NCBI RefSeq assembly: GCF_014193285.1
Contig: NZ_JACHZE010000002.1
Coordinates: 186,001 to 250,000 of the forward strand
DNA: 64,000 bases
Direction: 5' to 3'
From: Atlantibacter sp. RC6
Lineage (GTDB): Bacteria > Pseudomonadota > Gammaproteobacteria > Enterobacterales > Enterobacteriaceae
In this document: piece after piece, positions 10,810 through 20,901 of the stretch
Numbering within the stretch: the stretch's first letter is position 1
How the letters are laid out: every line of letters begins with the position of its first letter
The notes under the pieces: generated by a model
Database searches by the model: none
The model's input: the letters and a program-made list of their open reading frames with translations, nothing else
What the model was told of the DNA's origin: nothing
Position numbers and translations under genes: made by a program

Positions 10810-10915
10810 CATCACCTGCCTGTTTTTAGCGCGCCCGGATACCACTTCCGGCAAATTATGCGTATTATCCACAGATGCAGAGAATAAAACGACATTTTCA
10901 AAACGGAACAGCGTT

Positions 10916-11533
10916 ATGAGTGCAATCGCGCCTGGAATGATCCTCCTTGCGTACCTTTGCGGCTCAATTTCCAGCGCCATTTTGGTCTGCCGTATCGCAG
11001 GTTTGCCCGATCCGCGCGACAGCGGTTCCGGTAATCCCGGGGCGACCAACGTATTACGCATAGGTGGCAAGGGAGCAGCCGTAGCGGTGCTGATTTTCGA
11101 TGTGCTGAAAGGCATGCTGCCGGTCTGGGGCGCTTACGCGCTCGGTCTTTCCCCGTTCTGGTTAGGATTAGTCGCCATCGCCGCCTGTCTGGGCCATATC
11201 TGGCCGGTGTTCTTTGGCTTTCGCGGTGGCAAAGGCGTCGCCACGGCATTTGGGGCCATTGCGCCCATTGGCTGGGATCTCACCGGCGTGATGGCGGGCA
11301 CCTGGCTGCTCAGCGTGCTGCTTAGCGGTTACTCGTCGTTGGGTGCTATCGTCAGCGCACTGATTGCGCCGTTTTACGTCTGGTGGTTTAAACCCCAGTT
11401 TACCTTCCCGGTTTCGATGCTCTCCTGCCTGATTTTGCTGCGCCATCACGACAATATTCAGCGTTTATGGCGCGGACAGGAAACCAAAATCTGGCATAAG
11501 CTAAAAAGAAAGCAAAAAAAAGAAGAGCGCTAA
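10916..11533 (+). CDS. plsY: Glycerol-3-phosphate acyltransferase PlsY
   Basis: A 205-residue multi-pass membrane acyltransferase that uses acyl-phosphate to acylate glycerol-3-phosphate, the first step of phospholipid synthesis. The motifs SGNPGATN (about 41-48) and FRGGKGVAT (about 101-109) are intact. The start is MSAIAPG at 10916, giving the E. coli length; the upstream extension to 10769 overlaps folB antisense. The last codons form part of a terminator stem. Confidence 0.96.
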   Translation: MSAIAPGMILLAYLCGSISSAILVCRIAGLPDPRDSGSGNPGATNVLRIGGKGAAVAVLIFDVLKGMLPVWGAYALGLSPFWLGLVAIAACLGHIWPVFFGFRGGKGVATAFGAIAPIGWDLTGVMAGTWLLSVLLSGYSSLGAIVSALIAPFYVWWFKPQFTFPVSMLSCLILLRHHDNIQRLWRGQETKIWHKLKRKQKKEER

Positions 11534-11541
11534 GCTCTTCT
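11521..11541. terminator. Bidirectional terminator between plsY and tsaD
   Basis: An 8-bp stem AGAAGAGC / GCTCTTCT has the plsY stop codon in its loop. On the minus strand it is followed by eight T residues, giving tsaD a strong intrinsic terminator; on the plus strand a weaker T-rich tract follows. Confidence 0.85.
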
Positions 11542-11547
11542 TGTCTT

Positions 11548-12561
11548 TTATGCGGCGGGTAACTCCGCCAGCGGCCAGCGCGGACGCACCGAGACGCTTA
11601 AATCGGTTTCGCCGCCCGCTTTTAAACGCACCATGCCCGCATAAGCGATCATCGCGCCGTTATCAGTGCAGAATTCCGGGCGCGCGTAGAACACTTCGCC
11701 ACCACGTTTTTTCATCATCTCAGCCAGTCGGGCACGCAGCGTGCGGTTGGCGCTGACGCCGCCCGCCATTACCAGCCGCTTAAAGCCGGTTTGCTCCAGC
11801 GCGCGGCGGCATTTGATCATCAGCGTATCCACCACCGCGTCTTCGAACGCGCGGGCGATGTCCGCATGGGTTTGCGGATCGGGCGCATTGTCGCGAATGG
11901 TGTTGGCGGCAAAGGTTTTAAGACCCGAGAAGCTAAAGTCCAGCCCCGGACGGTCGGTCATCGGACGCGGGAAAGTAAAGCGATCGGGAGTGCCGTTGGC
12001 GGCCAGTTTCGACAGCATCGGGCCGCCGGGGTAATCCAGGCCCAGCAGTTTGGCGGTTTTATCAAAGGCTTCGCCAGCGGCGTCGTCAATGGACTCGCCC
12101 AACAGTTGGTATTGGCCGATGCCGGTCACGGAAATCAGTTGGGTATGACCGCCGGAGACCAGCAGCGCGACAAACGGAAATTCAGGCGGATTCTCTTCCA
12201 GCATCGGCGCCAGCAGGTGTCCTTCCATATGATGCACCGGCACCGCAGGCACATTCCAGGCAAAGGCCAGCGCGCGCCCGACGGTTGCGCCAACCAGCAG
12301 CGCGCCCACCAGGCCAGGACCTGCGGTATAGGCCACCGCGTCGATATCGCGGGCGTTGAGCCCGGCGTTTTTCATCGCTTCCTGAATCAGGGGCACGGTT
12401 TTACGCACATGATCGCGGGACGCCAGTTCCGGCACCACGCCGCCGTAATCCGCGTGCAGTTTTACCTGGCTATACAGTTCGTTAGCCAACAGCCCCTTTT
12501 CATCGTCGTAAATGGCGATGCCGGTTTCATCGCAGGATGTTTCAATACCCAATACACGCAT
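11548..12561 (-). CDS. tsaD: tRNA threonylcarbamoyladenosine synthesis protein TsaD
   Basis: A 337-residue ASKHA-fold protein, the transferase subunit of the TsaBDE machinery that makes t6A37 on ANN-decoding tRNAs. It keeps ETSCDET (7-13) and the metal-binding HMEGH (111-115). The start MRVLGIE at 12561 matches E. coli; the frame remains open 21 codons further upstream, with no family support. It is divergent from rpsU, as in E. coli. Confidence 0.97.
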   Translation of the reverse strand: MRVLGIETSCDETGIAIYDDEKGLLANELYSQVKLHADYGGVVPELASRDHVRKTVPLIQEAMKNAGLNARDIDAVAYTAGPGLVGALLVGATVGRALAFAWNVPAVPVHHMEGHLLAPMLEENPPEFPFVALLVSGGHTQLISVTGIGQYQLLGESIDDAAGEAFDKTAKLLGLDYPGGPMLSKLAANGTPDRFTFPRPMTDRPGLDFSFSGLKTFAANTIRDNAPDPQTHADIARAFEDAVVDTLMIKCRRALEQTGFKRLVMAGGVSANRTLRARLAEMMKKRGGEVFYARPEFCTDNGAMIAYAGMVRLKAGGETDLSVSVRPRWPLAELPAA

Positions 12562-12648
12562 GCTTATTTTTACCTCTTTTGCCTGCGCCGCAGTGTATGC
12601 GCAGAGGTCGCCATTGTAAAACATTGCTCATCGGCCTGCGGGATAGTG

Positions 12649-12654
12649 TATAAT
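12649..12654 (+). promoter_or_regulatory. Probable -10 box upstream of rpsU
   Basis: A consensus TATAAT lies about 150 bp upstream of rpsU in the tsaD-rpsU divergent gap. The nearest -35-like TTGCTC (12624-12629) is 19 bp away, longer than ideal. It is probably a main promoter of the rpsU-dnaG-rpoD operon. Confidence 0.5.
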
Positions 12655-12767
12655 CCCCGCCCCTGTAAGAATGCCACCGAAAAGCGGTTTTTGTTCCTCC
12701 TGTTGCTTTACAAAGCATCAGCAGTTGCAGTAAAATTCCGCACCATTTTGAATTAAGCTGGCGTTGA

Positions 12768-13022
<255 letters not shown>

Positions 13023-13027
13023 TCTCT

Positions 13028-13047
13028 GGAGGGGACTCCCCTCCTTT
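13028..13047 (+). terminator. Internal terminator between rpsU and dnaG
   Basis: A perfect 7-bp G/C stem (GGAGGGG / CCCCTCC, loop ACT) is followed by only three Ts. In E. coli a leaky terminator at this place keeps DnaG much less abundant than S21; the same role is inferred here. Confidence 0.8.
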
Positions 13048-13200
13048 CAGACCGAGTTGTAGTTGTAAAGGCCGTGCTTCCGAAAGGAATGCGCGGCTTA
13101 TTTTCGTTTATGAACTGACATCCCTACGCTTTTTGCCCCGCATCGTCGTCGTGCGATCGCATTTCATGGCAAGCAGAAAGTTAACGGGTAAATGGGGCTT

Positions 13201-14943
13201 ATGGCTGGACGAATCCCACGTGTCTTTATTAATGACCTGCTGGCTCGTACCGATATCGTCGACCTCGTTGACGCGCGGGTAAAGCTCAAGAAACAGGGCA
13301 AAAATTACCACGCGTGCTGTCCGTTCCATAATGAGAAAACGCCTTCATTTACCGTAAACGGCGAAAAGCAGTTCTACCATTGCTTTGGCTGTGGCGCGCA
13401 CGGTAACGCCATCGACTTTTTGATGAACTACGACAAGCTCGAGTTCGTCGAAACCGTTGAAGAGCTGGCGGCCATGCATAACCTGGACGTGCCTTACGAG
13501 GCGGGTACCGGGCCGAGCCAGATAGAACGCCATCAGCGGCAGAACCTGTATCAACTGCTGGATGGCCTGAGTACGTTTTATCAACAATCCCTGACGCAAC
13601 CGAATGCCAGTGACGCGCGTGAATATCTTTCCCGACGCGGTTTAAGCGCCGATGTCATTTCGCGCTTCGCTATCGGTTATGCGCCGGCCGGGTGGGACAA
13701 CGTGCTCAAGCGCTTCGGCGGCAACGAGGAAAATCGTCAGTCGCTGATTGATGCCGGCATGTTGGTTACCAACGATCGCGGGCGCAGTTATGACCGTTTC
13801 CGCGAGCGGGTCATGTTCCCGATTCGCGATAAACGAGGCCGGGTGATTGGTTTTGGCGGTCGCGTGTTGGGTGACGGCCAGCCTAAATATTTGAACTCGC
13901 CGGAAACCGATATTTTCCATAAAGGCCGCCAGTTGTATGGCCTTTATGAAGCGCAGCAGAGCAGCCCTGAACCGGCGCGCCTGCTGGTGGTCGAAGGCTA
14001 TATGGATGTGGTTGCGCTGGCGCAATACGACATCAACTATGCGGTCGCGTCATTAGGCACCTCCACTACGGCTGACCATATTCAGTTGTTGTTTCGGGTG
14101 ACCAACAACGTCATTTGCTGTTATGACGGCGACCGGGCCGGACGGGATGCGGCATGGCGCGCGCTGGAAACGGCGCTGCCTTATATGACCGACGGACGGC
14201 AATTACGCTTTATGTTTCTGCCCGACGGCGAAGACCCGGATACGCTGGTACGTAAAGAAGGTAAAGACGCGTTTGAAGCGCGTATGGATCAGGCTCAGCC
14301 GCTCTCAACCTTCTTGTTTAACAGCCTGATGCCACAGGTGGATTTAAGCACGCCGGATGGCCGCGCGCAGTTAAGCACGCTGGCGCTACCGCTGATCACG
14401 CAAGTGCCTGGCGAGACGCTGCGAATTTACCTGCGCCAGGAATTAGGAAAAAAGCTCGGTATCCTGGATGACAGCGCGCTGGAGCGCCTGATGCCGAAGC
14501 AGGCCGACGCCTTAGCGCGTACCGCGCCGACGCTAAAACGCACAACCATGCGTATACTGATAGGACTGCTGTTACAGAATCCTGAGCTGGCACCGCAGGT
14601 GCCGCCGCTGGATGCGTTGGACAAAGACAAACTGCCTGGGCTTGGCTTATTTGCAGAACTGGTCAACACTTGTTTGTCACAGCCAGGTCTGACCACCGGC
14701 CAGCTTTTGGAGCAATATCGCGGTACAAAAGAGGCCGCCACCCTTGAAAAACTGTCGATGTGGGACGATATAGCAGATAAGGACATTGCAGAAAAAACGT
14801 TCACCGACTCACTCAACCATATGTTTGATTCGATGCTTGAACAGCGCCAGGAAGAGCTTATCGCTCGCGAGCGCACGCACGGTTTAAGCAGCGAAGAACG
14901 CCGGGAGCTCTGGAGATTGAACCAGGAACTGGCAAAAAAATGA
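13201..14943 (+). CDS. dnaG: DNA primase DnaG
   Basis: This 580-residue primase makes RNA primers at the replication fork. The N-terminal CHC2 zinc ribbon has C40, H43, C61 and C64. The TOPRIM catalytic core includes VVEGYMDVVAL and CYDGDRAGRDA. The C-terminal helicase-binding domain closes the protein and ends in the usual LNQELAKK. The start MAGRIPRVF aligns with E. coli; an in-frame ATG three codons upstream is not used in the family. Confidence 0.97.
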   Translation: MAGRIPRVFINDLLARTDIVDLVDARVKLKKQGKNYHACCPFHNEKTPSFTVNGEKQFYHCFGCGAHGNAIDFLMNYDKLEFVETVEELAAMHNLDVPYEAGTGPSQIERHQRQNLYQLLDGLSTFYQQSLTQPNASDAREYLSRRGLSADVISRFAIGYAPAGWDNVLKRFGGNEENRQSLIDAGMLVTNDRGRSYDRFRERVMFPIRDKRGRVIGFGGRVLGDGQPKYLNSPETDIFHKGRQLYGLYEAQQSSPEPARLLVVEGYMDVVALAQYDINYAVASLGTSTTADHIQLLFRVTNNVICCYDGDRAGRDAAWRALETALPYMTDGRQLRFMFLPDGEDPDTLVRKEGKDAFEARMDQAQPLSTFLFNSLMPQVDLSTPDGRAQLSTLALPLITQVPGETLRIYLRQELGKKLGILDDSALERLMPKQADALARTAPTLKRTTMRILIGLLLQNPELAPQVPPLDALDKDKLPGLGLFAELVNTCLSQPGLTTGQLLEQYRGTKEAATLEKLSMWDDIADKDIAEKTFTDSLNHMFDSMLEQRQEELIARERTHGLSSEERRELWRLNQELAKK

Positions 14944-15096
14944 ATTCCGCGGCTTAACTGCCGATTATCGTTCGGGTGAACCCCCGAAGGCCGCAAAGAG
15001 GTGCTGCGGCATGAAAATAAATCAGCCCTCGCTCGTTATTGTTGGCGGTCACGCCTGCCGACACAACCCTCATGAAATAAGTGTGGATACCGTCTT

Positions 15097-16944
15097 ATGG
15101 AGCAAAACCCGCAGTCACAGCTGAAGCTTCTCGTCACTCGTGGTAAGGAGCAAGGCTATCTGACCTATGCCGAGGTCAATGACCATCTGCCGGAAGATAT
15201 CGTCGACTCCGATCAGATCGAAGACATCATCCAAATGATTAATGACATGGGCATCCAGGTGATGGAAGAAGCACCGGACGCCGATGATCTGCTGCTTGCT
15301 GAAAACTCAAACAGCACTGATGAAGATGCAGAAGAAGCTGCTGCCCAGGTACTGTCCAGCGTTGAGTCTGAAATCGGGCGCACCACCGACCCGGTTCGTA
15401 TGTACATGCGTGAAATGGGTACTGTTGAACTGTTGACCCGCGAAGGCGAAATCGACATCGCTAAACGCATTGAAGACGGGATCAACCAGGTTCAGTGTTC
15501 TGTTGCCGAGTACCCGGAAGCCATCACCTATCTGCTGGAGCAGTACGATCGCGTTGAAGCGGGCGAAGCGCGCCTGTCTGACCTGATCACCGGTTTTGTC
15601 GACCCGAACGCAGAAGAAGATCTCGCGCCGACCGCGACTCACGTGGGCTCAGAACTGTCCAGCGAAGAGCTGGAAGATGATGACGACGAAGACGAAGACG
15701 ACGATTCCGACGACAGCAGCGATGACGACAACACCATCGACCCGGAACTGGCCCGTGAGAAGTTCAGCGAACTGCGCACCCAGTACGAAGCCGCGCGCGT
15801 TGTCATCAAAGCGAAAGGCCGCAGTGATAAAGCCGCTCAGGAAGAGATCCTGAAGCTGTCTGAAGTCTTCAAACAGTTCCGTCTGGTGCCGAAGCAGTTC
15901 GATTACCTGGTTAACAGCATGCGTACCATGATGGACCGCGTGCGTACTCAGGAACGTATCATCATGAAGATGTGCGTTGAACAGTGCAAAATGCCGAAGA
16001 AGAACTTCATCACGCTGTTTACTGGCAATGAAACCAGCGAAACCTGGTTCACCGCCGCGCTGGCCATGAATAAACCGTGGTCTGAAAAGCTGAAAGAAGT
16101 GGCTGAAGATGTGCATCGCAGCCTGCAAAAACTGCAGCAGATCGAAGAAGAAACCGGCCTGACCATTGAGCAGGTTAAAGATATCAACCGTCGTATGTCC
16201 ATCGGTGAAGCAAAAGCCCGCCGTGCGAAGAAAGAGATGGTTGAAGCGAACTTGCGTCTGGTCATTTCTATCGCTAAGAAATACACCAACCGTGGCTTGC
16301 AGTTCCTCGACCTGATTCAGGAAGGCAACATCGGCCTGATGAAAGCGGTAGATAAGTTCGAATACCGCCGCGGCTATAAGTTCTCGACCTATGCCACCTG
16401 GTGGATCCGTCAGGCCATCACCCGCTCTATCGCGGATCAGGCGCGCACCATCCGTATTCCGGTGCATATGATTGAGACCATTAACAAGCTCAACCGTATC
16501 TCTCGCCAGATGCTGCAGGAGATGGGCCGCGAGCCGACGCCGGAAGAGCTGGCCGAGCGTATGCTGATGCCGGAAGATAAAATCCGCAAAGTACTGAAAA
16601 TCGCTAAAGAGCCAATCTCCATGGAAACGCCGATCGGCGACGATGAAGATTCGCATTTAGGGGATTTCATCGAGGACACCACCCTCGAACTGCCGCTGGA
16701 TTCGGCTACCACTGAGAGCCTGCGTGCCGCCACGCACGATGTGCTGGCTGGCCTGACCGCCCGTGAAGCGAAAGTGCTGCGTATGCGTTTCGGTATCGAC
16801 ATGAACACCGACCACACGCTGGAAGAAGTGGGTAAACAGTTTGACGTAACCCGCGAACGTATCCGTCAGATCGAAGCCAAGGCGCTGCGTAAACTGCGTC
16901 ACCCGAGCCGTTCTGAAGTGCTGCGTAGCTTCCTCGACGATTAA
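15097..16944 (+). CDS. rpoD: RNA polymerase sigma-70 factor RpoD
   Basis: The 615-residue primary sigma factor starts MEQNPQSQ. In order: region 1.1, region 1.2 (RMYMREMG), the non-conserved acidic stretch around 190-215 rich in Asp/Glu, region 2 (including [17 protein letters not shown]), region 3, and region 4 with the helix-turn-helix ending [18 protein letters not shown]. It is the last gene of the operon and is followed by a strong terminator. Confidence 0.98.
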   Translation: MEQNPQSQLKLLVTRGKEQGYLTYAEVNDHLPEDIVDSDQIEDIIQMINDMGIQVMEEAPDADDLLLAENSNSTDEDAEEAAAQVLSSVESEIGRTTDPVRMYMREMGTVELLTREGEIDIAKRIEDGINQVQCSVAEYPEAITYLLEQYDRVEAGEARLSDLITGFVDPNAEEDLAPTATHVGSELSSEELEDDDDEDEDDDSDDSSDDDNTIDPELAREKFSELRTQYEAARVVIKAKGRSDKAAQEEILKLSEVFKQFRLVPKQFDYLVNSMRTMMDRVRTQERIIMKMCVEQCKMPKKNFITLFTGNETSETWFTAALAMNKPWSEKLKEVAEDVHRSLQKLQQIEEETGLTIEQVKDINRRMSIGEAKARRAKKEMVEANLRLVISIAKKYTNRGLQFLDLIQEGNIGLMKAVDKFEYRRGYKFSTYATWWIRQAITRSIADQARTIRIPVHMIETINKLNRISRQMLQEMGREPTPEELAERMLMPEDKIRKVLKIAKEPISMETPIGDDEDSHLGDFIEDTTLELPLDSATTESLRAATHDVLAGLTAREAKVLRMRFGIDMNTDHTLEEVGKQFDVTRERIRQIEAKALRKLRHPSRSEVLRSFLDD

Positions 16945-16970
16945 TCGTTAGACTCTTCCACTCACATTTA

Positions 16971-16999
16971 AAAGCTGCATTTCGGTGCAGCTTTTTTTT
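16971..16999 (+). terminator. Terminator of the rpsU-dnaG-rpoD operon
   Basis: A 9-bp stem AAAGCTGCA / TGCAGCTTT with a 6-base loop, followed by eight Ts, 26 bp after the rpoD stop. Confidence 0.93.
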
Positions 17000-17157
17000 C
17001 GCCTTCATATTAGCGGGCAATGCCTCTAAAGATTCATTGAACAGACACGGTTTTTTAAAGGAAACCAGTTGTCAGGTGAATATTTCATACTGTAACGTAG
17101 CCGGATACATTTTCATTCCATCTGTTTAAGATTCATCAGCTTAGGAATCTCCTTCAA

Positions 17158-17571
17158 ATGAAAAAAATCGGCCTTTTGATTTTCAGCCTGATGCTGGCTG
17201 GCTGCGCCACCACTCACCAAACCGCACCCAAGTCGCTGGTCACGCCCGCTCCGGTTCAGGCTGAGGTCGTCGAGCCGCAACCCTCAGCTGTTCCGGAAAA
17301 AGGCACCAGCCTGACGGCTAACGAAACTTGCACCAAATCTTTGGCGGCATTACAAACTTATAATTCGCGCAGTTGGAATAAATACAGCCGTGAAATGAGT
17401 GAGCTCACCAGTAAAACCAGCCAGTTCCTTTCCGTTAAAGAAGATTTGAACCCGCAGACAAACCAACTGGTAATGAACGTTTACGCGTCCCGAATGGCAA
17501 CCCTGTGCTACCGCATCGAAAGCGCGTTAGGTCAGGCGATGCTTGAGCAAGCAGCACAGCTGGGAAATTGA
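17158..17571 (+). CDS. Small predicted lipoprotein, function unknown
   Basis: The 137-residue product starts MKKIGLLIFSLMLAGCATTH, a textbook lipoprotein signal with the LAGC lipobox and Cys16 as the lipidated residue. No Asp at +2, so outer-membrane sorting is likely. The mature part has a Pro/Val-rich linker (about 20-50) and a helical C-terminal part (55-137) with two further cysteines (C59 and C119), which could form a disulfide. I do not recognise a family. It lies between rpoD and mug and has its own short leader. Confidence 0.8.
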   Translation: MKKIGLLIFSLMLAGCATTHQTAPKSLVTPAPVQAEVVEPQPSAVPEKGTSLTANETCTKSLAALQTYNSRSWNKYSREMSELTSKTSQFLSVKEDLNPQTNQLVMNVYASRMATLCYRIESALGQAMLEQAAQLGN

Positions 17572-17579
17572 TGTTCAGG

Positions 17580-17599
17580 CCGGCAGCACCGACTGCCGG
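17580..17599. terminator. Hairpin between convergent lipoprotein and mug genes
   Basis: A 7-bp G/C stem CCGGCAG / CTGCCGG with a 6-base loop sits in the 29-bp convergent gap. It has no T-run, so it could be a weak terminator or only an RNA 3'-end stabiliser. Confidence 0.45.
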
Positions 17600-17600
17600 T

Positions 17601-18107
17601 CTATAAGCCCCGAGTCATTAACGCTTCGTCCAGTTCCCGGTACGCTTCCACCAGCTTCTCAAGCGATGCGCGATTTAACCCGCTGGGATTGGGCAACACC
17701 CATACCTCTGTCTCACCGATGGTTAACGCCTGCTTGCCCCATTTCACACCACACTGGCTGAATGCCTGCTCAAAAGCTTTTTTGCCTAATACCGCCAGTG
17801 CAGCCGGCTGATAATCGTTGATTTTACGGATAAGCTCGCGTCCACCGGTGCGCAACTCATGCAGCCCAACCTCATTCGCCTGCACCGTTGGGCGTTCCAC
17901 CAGCATGGTGATCCCGCAGCGGGTATCCAGCAATTGCTGCTCTTCTTCCGGAAGCAGTTGTTTATCGGTAAACCCAGCCTGGTGGATAACCTTCCAGAAT
18001 CGATTACCTGGATACGCAAAATGGAATCCGGTATGGGCAGAAGATTTACCCGGGTTAATCCCGCAAAACACCACTCTTAACCCGGGGGCTAAAATATCGC
18101 TAATCAT
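17601..18107 (-). CDS. mug: G/U mismatch-specific DNA glycosylase Mug
   Basis: The protein is 168 residues, the E. coli length, when started at MISDILAPG. It removes U and ethenocytosine opposite G. The motifs GINPG (near residues 16-20, containing the catalytic Asn) and NPSGL (about 140-144) are intact. The frame is open a further 35 codons upstream, but those codons are not conserved and run toward the tRNA. Confidence 0.95.
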   Translation of the reverse strand: MISDILAPGLRVVFCGINPGKSSAHTGFHFAYPGNRFWKVIHQAGFTDKQLLPEEEQQLLDTRCGITMLVERPTVQANEVGLHELRTGGRELIRKINDYQPAALAVLGKKAFEQAFSQCGVKWGKQALTIGETEVWVLPNPSGLNRASLEKLVEAYRELDEALMTRGL

Positions 18108-18193
18108 GCTTACTCCCGATAACTTACGGATTCTTAAAGTATAAAAGACCGCGTTTAAATTGCTGATAAAAGCAGCAGCCGCACGGTAATGGC

Positions 18194-18222
18194 TGGATTG
18201 AGAACAGTACATCCATTATAAT
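18194..18222 (+). promoter_or_regulatory. Probable ileX promoter
   Basis: A consensus TATAAT (18217-18222) with a GC-rich discriminator (CCTGCGCC) lies just upstream of the tRNA. A weak -35 (TGGATT, 18194-18199) is 17 bp away. The GC-rich discriminator is typical of stringently controlled stable-RNA promoters. Confidence 0.65.
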
Positions 18223-18232
18223 CCTGCGCCAC

Positions 18233-18308
18233 GGCCCCTTAGCTCAGTGGTTAGAGCAGGCGACTCATAATCGCTTGGTCGTTGGTTCAAACCCAACAGG
18301 GGCCACCA
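18233..18308 (+). tRNA. ileX: tRNA-Ile2 with CAU anticodon (lysidine-modified), ileX
   Basis: A 76-nt tRNA with encoded CCA. The acceptor stem GGCCCCT pairs with AGGGGCC and the anticodon CAT is at 18266-18268. The sequence is almost identical to E. coli ileX, which reads AUA after TilS converts C34 to lysidine. The same anticodon occurs in tRNA-Met, but the close identity to ileX and the position after mug settle it. Its 3' end and terminator are the site of the adjacent islet. Confidence 0.95.
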
Positions 18309-18349
18309 AATAAAACAAGGGCTTGCATTAAAAATGCAGGCCCTTTGTT
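18305..18349 (+). repeat. Direct repeat copy 1: ileX 3' end plus terminator (attL-like)
   Basis: 45 bp beginning with the tRNA ACCA end and covering an intrinsic terminator (stem around CAAGGGC..GCAT / ATGCA.GCCCTTTG). An almost identical copy (two mismatches) lies at 20902-20946. This copy ends in a longer T-run, so it is likely the native terminator of ileX. Confidence 0.85.
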
Positions 18350-18440
18350 TTTTCCAGGATATTGACAGGATATTTTCAAGCAGTATGAATGGGTACCTTT
18401 GGTTAACAAATATCCATAATAACGGGCTCAGCGCTTAAAG

Positions 18441-18647
18441 CTATAGATCGACAAATTCACTGAAATTGAAGTGTTCAAAGATTTCACGCGCGTCCGGTGA
18501 AAACGATTATACATAGCTTTCCTGGTTGGCTTTGATGTCGTTCTGTCCCCTCTTGCCAGGCTCCATCTTCGAGATGTTGAAGAAGGAAAGCTCGCTGGCG
18601 CGCAGTAGAAACTTCTCTTTGGCATCTTCCGGTTTCGTATGCAATAT
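18441..18647 (-). pseudogene. Relic of a type I restriction-modification methylase subunit (HsdM-like)
   Basis: On the minus strand a frame from about 18647 to 18441 reads, in part, [24 protein letters not shown], then a stop (TAA at 18507-18509), then FSPDAREIFEHFNF. That order matches the N-terminal helical region of HsdM proteins, which carry a segment of the type ..NL..YI.GFS..VRDIFE.FDF. The internal stop, the flanking stops and the short length mean it is only a fragment. It indicates that a defence locus once occupied this site. Confidence 0.7.
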
Positions 18648-18804
18648 GATTATAAATTACTACATAGTAAAAGCAGATAAATGCTCGCTATCAAAACGTC
18701 CTGTATCATTTTTTATTTCAAATAAATAATGGAGTTAATAAAGTAAAGACAGGCCGATTTATTTTCCTGCCCCTGGTGGCCTTATCGCTACCCATGGAGT
18801 TCGT

Positions 18805-20883
18805 ATGACACTAAGTAGTCTTAATAGCCCTTTAGTCATCGCCTCGGTTGAAGTACCTGATAGCCAGGGGCTCATCGGTATGACAATTTGCCCGGGAAAG
18901 CATCAGCAAAATGCTTTATCAGGACAGTTTCAGCGAGACCTCGCACTTGACCTGGATCTTATAAAATCCTGGGGGGCAACTGCCGTTGTGAGCCTGATGG
19001 CAGATGAAGAACTTGCCAGTTTGCACGTCGAGGACTTGGGTAACGAAGTTGAGGCCAGAGATATGCTCTGGTTTCAGTTGCCTATTCTCGATCAAGCAAT
19101 GCCAGATGAAATATTCGAACGTCACTGGGTTTATGCTGGCCTTCGATTACGTATGCTTCTTCGCGAAGGAAAACGCGTTCTTGTCCATTGCCGTAGCGGC
19201 CTCGGGCGCACCGGGCTTATTTCAGCAAGACTCTTAATTGAATTCGGTATGCCAGCTGAACAGGCTATGGCATTAGTTCGCGAGGCCCGACCGGGCACTC
19301 TGGAAGCCACTATTCACAAGCACTATCTCACTTCTCTACCCCTTCCACATAATGATGCCTGGTTGGATCGCGTTTTAGGTTGCTTACTGGGTGGTGCGGT
19401 CGGTGATGCTTTCGGCTATGCCGTCGAATTTGATTCACTCGAAAAAATTCGCCAGCACTTTGGCAATGAAGGGCTGACCAAACCCATTCTGCAACAGGGA
19501 AAACTGGTGGTCAGTGATGATACTCAAATGACCTTGTTTACCCTTGAAGGTATTCTGCGGTCTACCGATGAACAGGGTGCGATTAACCAATCTCGTGCAC
19601 TTGAAGAAATCCGCCACGCTTATCTCGACTGGTATGATACCCAGCAAAGCGAGCCAGGATCACATTTCGGATGGCTGGCTTCACGAGCAGCCATGCGAGC
19701 AAGGCGTGCTCCCGGGAATACATGCCTGTCCGCACTAAAAGCGGGCGGAGCAGGCAGTATCGAAAACCCGATAAATGACTCAAAAGGCTGCGGTGGCGTG
19801 ATGCGCACCGCTCCCATAGGTTTTTTGCAGAACATTGATCTGTTCGATCTCGCTGCCCGTGCGGCGGCATTGACTCATGGTCACGTTGATGGCTGGGCTT
19901 CTTCAGGTGTTTTGCCCAGAATTGTTGCTCGCTTAATCGAAGGTGAAGAGAAGCACCTCGCTGTTCGTAATAGCTATAGTGACGGCAGCGAATGGGGACA
20001 TGTCTATGGAAAGGCAGCCAATATAGGCCATTATCTGTTAGCTCAAAAACTTGCCCGTAAAATGCGTTTCAATCCACATGAGGCTATTCGGCAGTTGGGA
20101 CAAGGCTGGGTGGGTGACGAAGCGCTGGCAATTGGTATGTATGCCTTTCTTTCAGGCCAGAGTTTCCGCGATACACTCATACGAGCAACCAATCACGACG
20201 GAGACAGTGATTCAACTGCCTCCATCGCCGGCCAGCTTTGGGGGGCCAAATACGGTCTAAAGGACATGCCTCAGGCATGGATACGTCGGCTTGATATACT
20301 GGATGAAATACTTTACCTGGTTCAAAAACTTCAGGGCTGGCATAACCGGGTTGATACAAAAAACCGTCGGCAACCGATCATTGATGACAGTATTCAACCC
20401 TGTATTCGCATGATTGAAATGACGCATGAGTTACATATTCTGGGTTATCAAAGAATCCGTATTTTTCCTTACATATCACCATCAGGCTGCTATTGGCGAC
20501 TGGAATGGGCACCACGCTCTGCATTCGTTTCAGGCACCGCCCAGCCTCATGGTGGTAATGAGCGAGAGATTGCCCGTTATACAAGCGGTTCTGGCTGGCA
20601 ACCTTTTGAATGGCAAGATGTAAAATCACTTTCCGCATTAGAGATGGCGCAACAGTTTTTACGCCAGTTCCCGGAACTTGCGCGTGCCGGGAAAGGGGAT
20701 GACTGGGCCTATGCGGGTTGGTTCACAAAGTTACTCGGTGAGGTCCGACAAGGGAAACTACCCTATTTCTGGGCTGACTGGGATATTGATTTGAGCAGAG
20801 GGGTACCGATGCATGATGGAGCCCCCTTCCCCTTGCCACCACAAATCAGTCGGTCAGATCAGGCCAGTTGCCCAATTGAATAA
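18805..20883 (+). CDS. Dual-specificity-type phosphatase fused to ADP-ribosylglycohydrolase
   Basis: The protein is 692 residues in three parts. Residues about 10-175 form a cysteine-phosphatase domain with the P-loop VHCRSGLGRTG (Cys129, Arg135). Residues about 185-510 form an ADP-ribosylglycohydrolase (DraG/ARH-like) domain with metal-binding SDDTQMT (237-243) and HDGDSDST (464-471), so both catalytic centres look intact. Residues about 525-692 form an extra domain I do not recognise, rich in aromatic residues. The predicted chemistry is removal of phosphate and of ADP-ribose, two reversals of protein or nucleic-acid marks. It is the only intact gene of the ileX islet and its transcript probably ends in repeat copy 2. 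Function in the cell is unknown; anti-toxin, counter-defence or effector roles are possible. Confidence 0.88.
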   Translation: MTLSSLNSPLVIASVEVPDSQGLIGMTICPGKHQQNALSGQFQRDLALDLDLIKSWGATAVVSLMADEELASLHVEDLGNEVEARDMLWFQLPILDQAMPDEIFERHWVYAGLRLRMLLREGKRVLVHCRSGLGRTGLISARLLIEFGMPAEQAMALVREARPGTLEATIHKHYLTSLPLPHNDAWLDRVLGCLLGGAVGDAFGYAVEFDSLEKIRQHFGNEGLTKPILQQGKLVVSDDTQMTLFTLEGILRSTDEQGAINQSRALEEIRHAYLDWYDTQQSEPGSHFGWLASRAAMRARRAPGNTCLSALKAGGAGSIENPINDSKGCGGVMRTAPIGFLQNIDLFDLAARAAALTHGHVDGWASSGVLPRIVARLIEGEEKHLAVRNSYSDGSEWGHVYGKAANIGHYLLAQKLARKMRFNPHEAIRQLGQGWVGDEALAIGMYAFLSGQSFRDTLIRATNHDGDSDSTASIAGQLWGAKYGLKDMPQAWIRRLDILDEILYLVQKLQGWHNRVDTKNRRQPIIDDSIQPCIRMIEMTHELHILGYQRIRIFPYISPSGCYWRLEWAPRSAFVSGTAQPHGGNEREIARYTSGSGWQPFEWQDVKSLSALEMAQQFLRQFPELARAGKGDDWAYAGWFTKLLGEVRQGKLPYFWADWDIDLSRGVPMHDGAPFPLPPQISRSDQASCPIE

Positions 20884-20901
20884 ATCTCTCTTTCAGGAGT
20901 A

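Noticed and set aside
15660-15740. GAT/GAC-rich low-complexity run as a DNA repeat
   Set aside because: It encodes the acidic non-conserved region of sigma-70 present in E. coli RpoD; ordinary for the gene.
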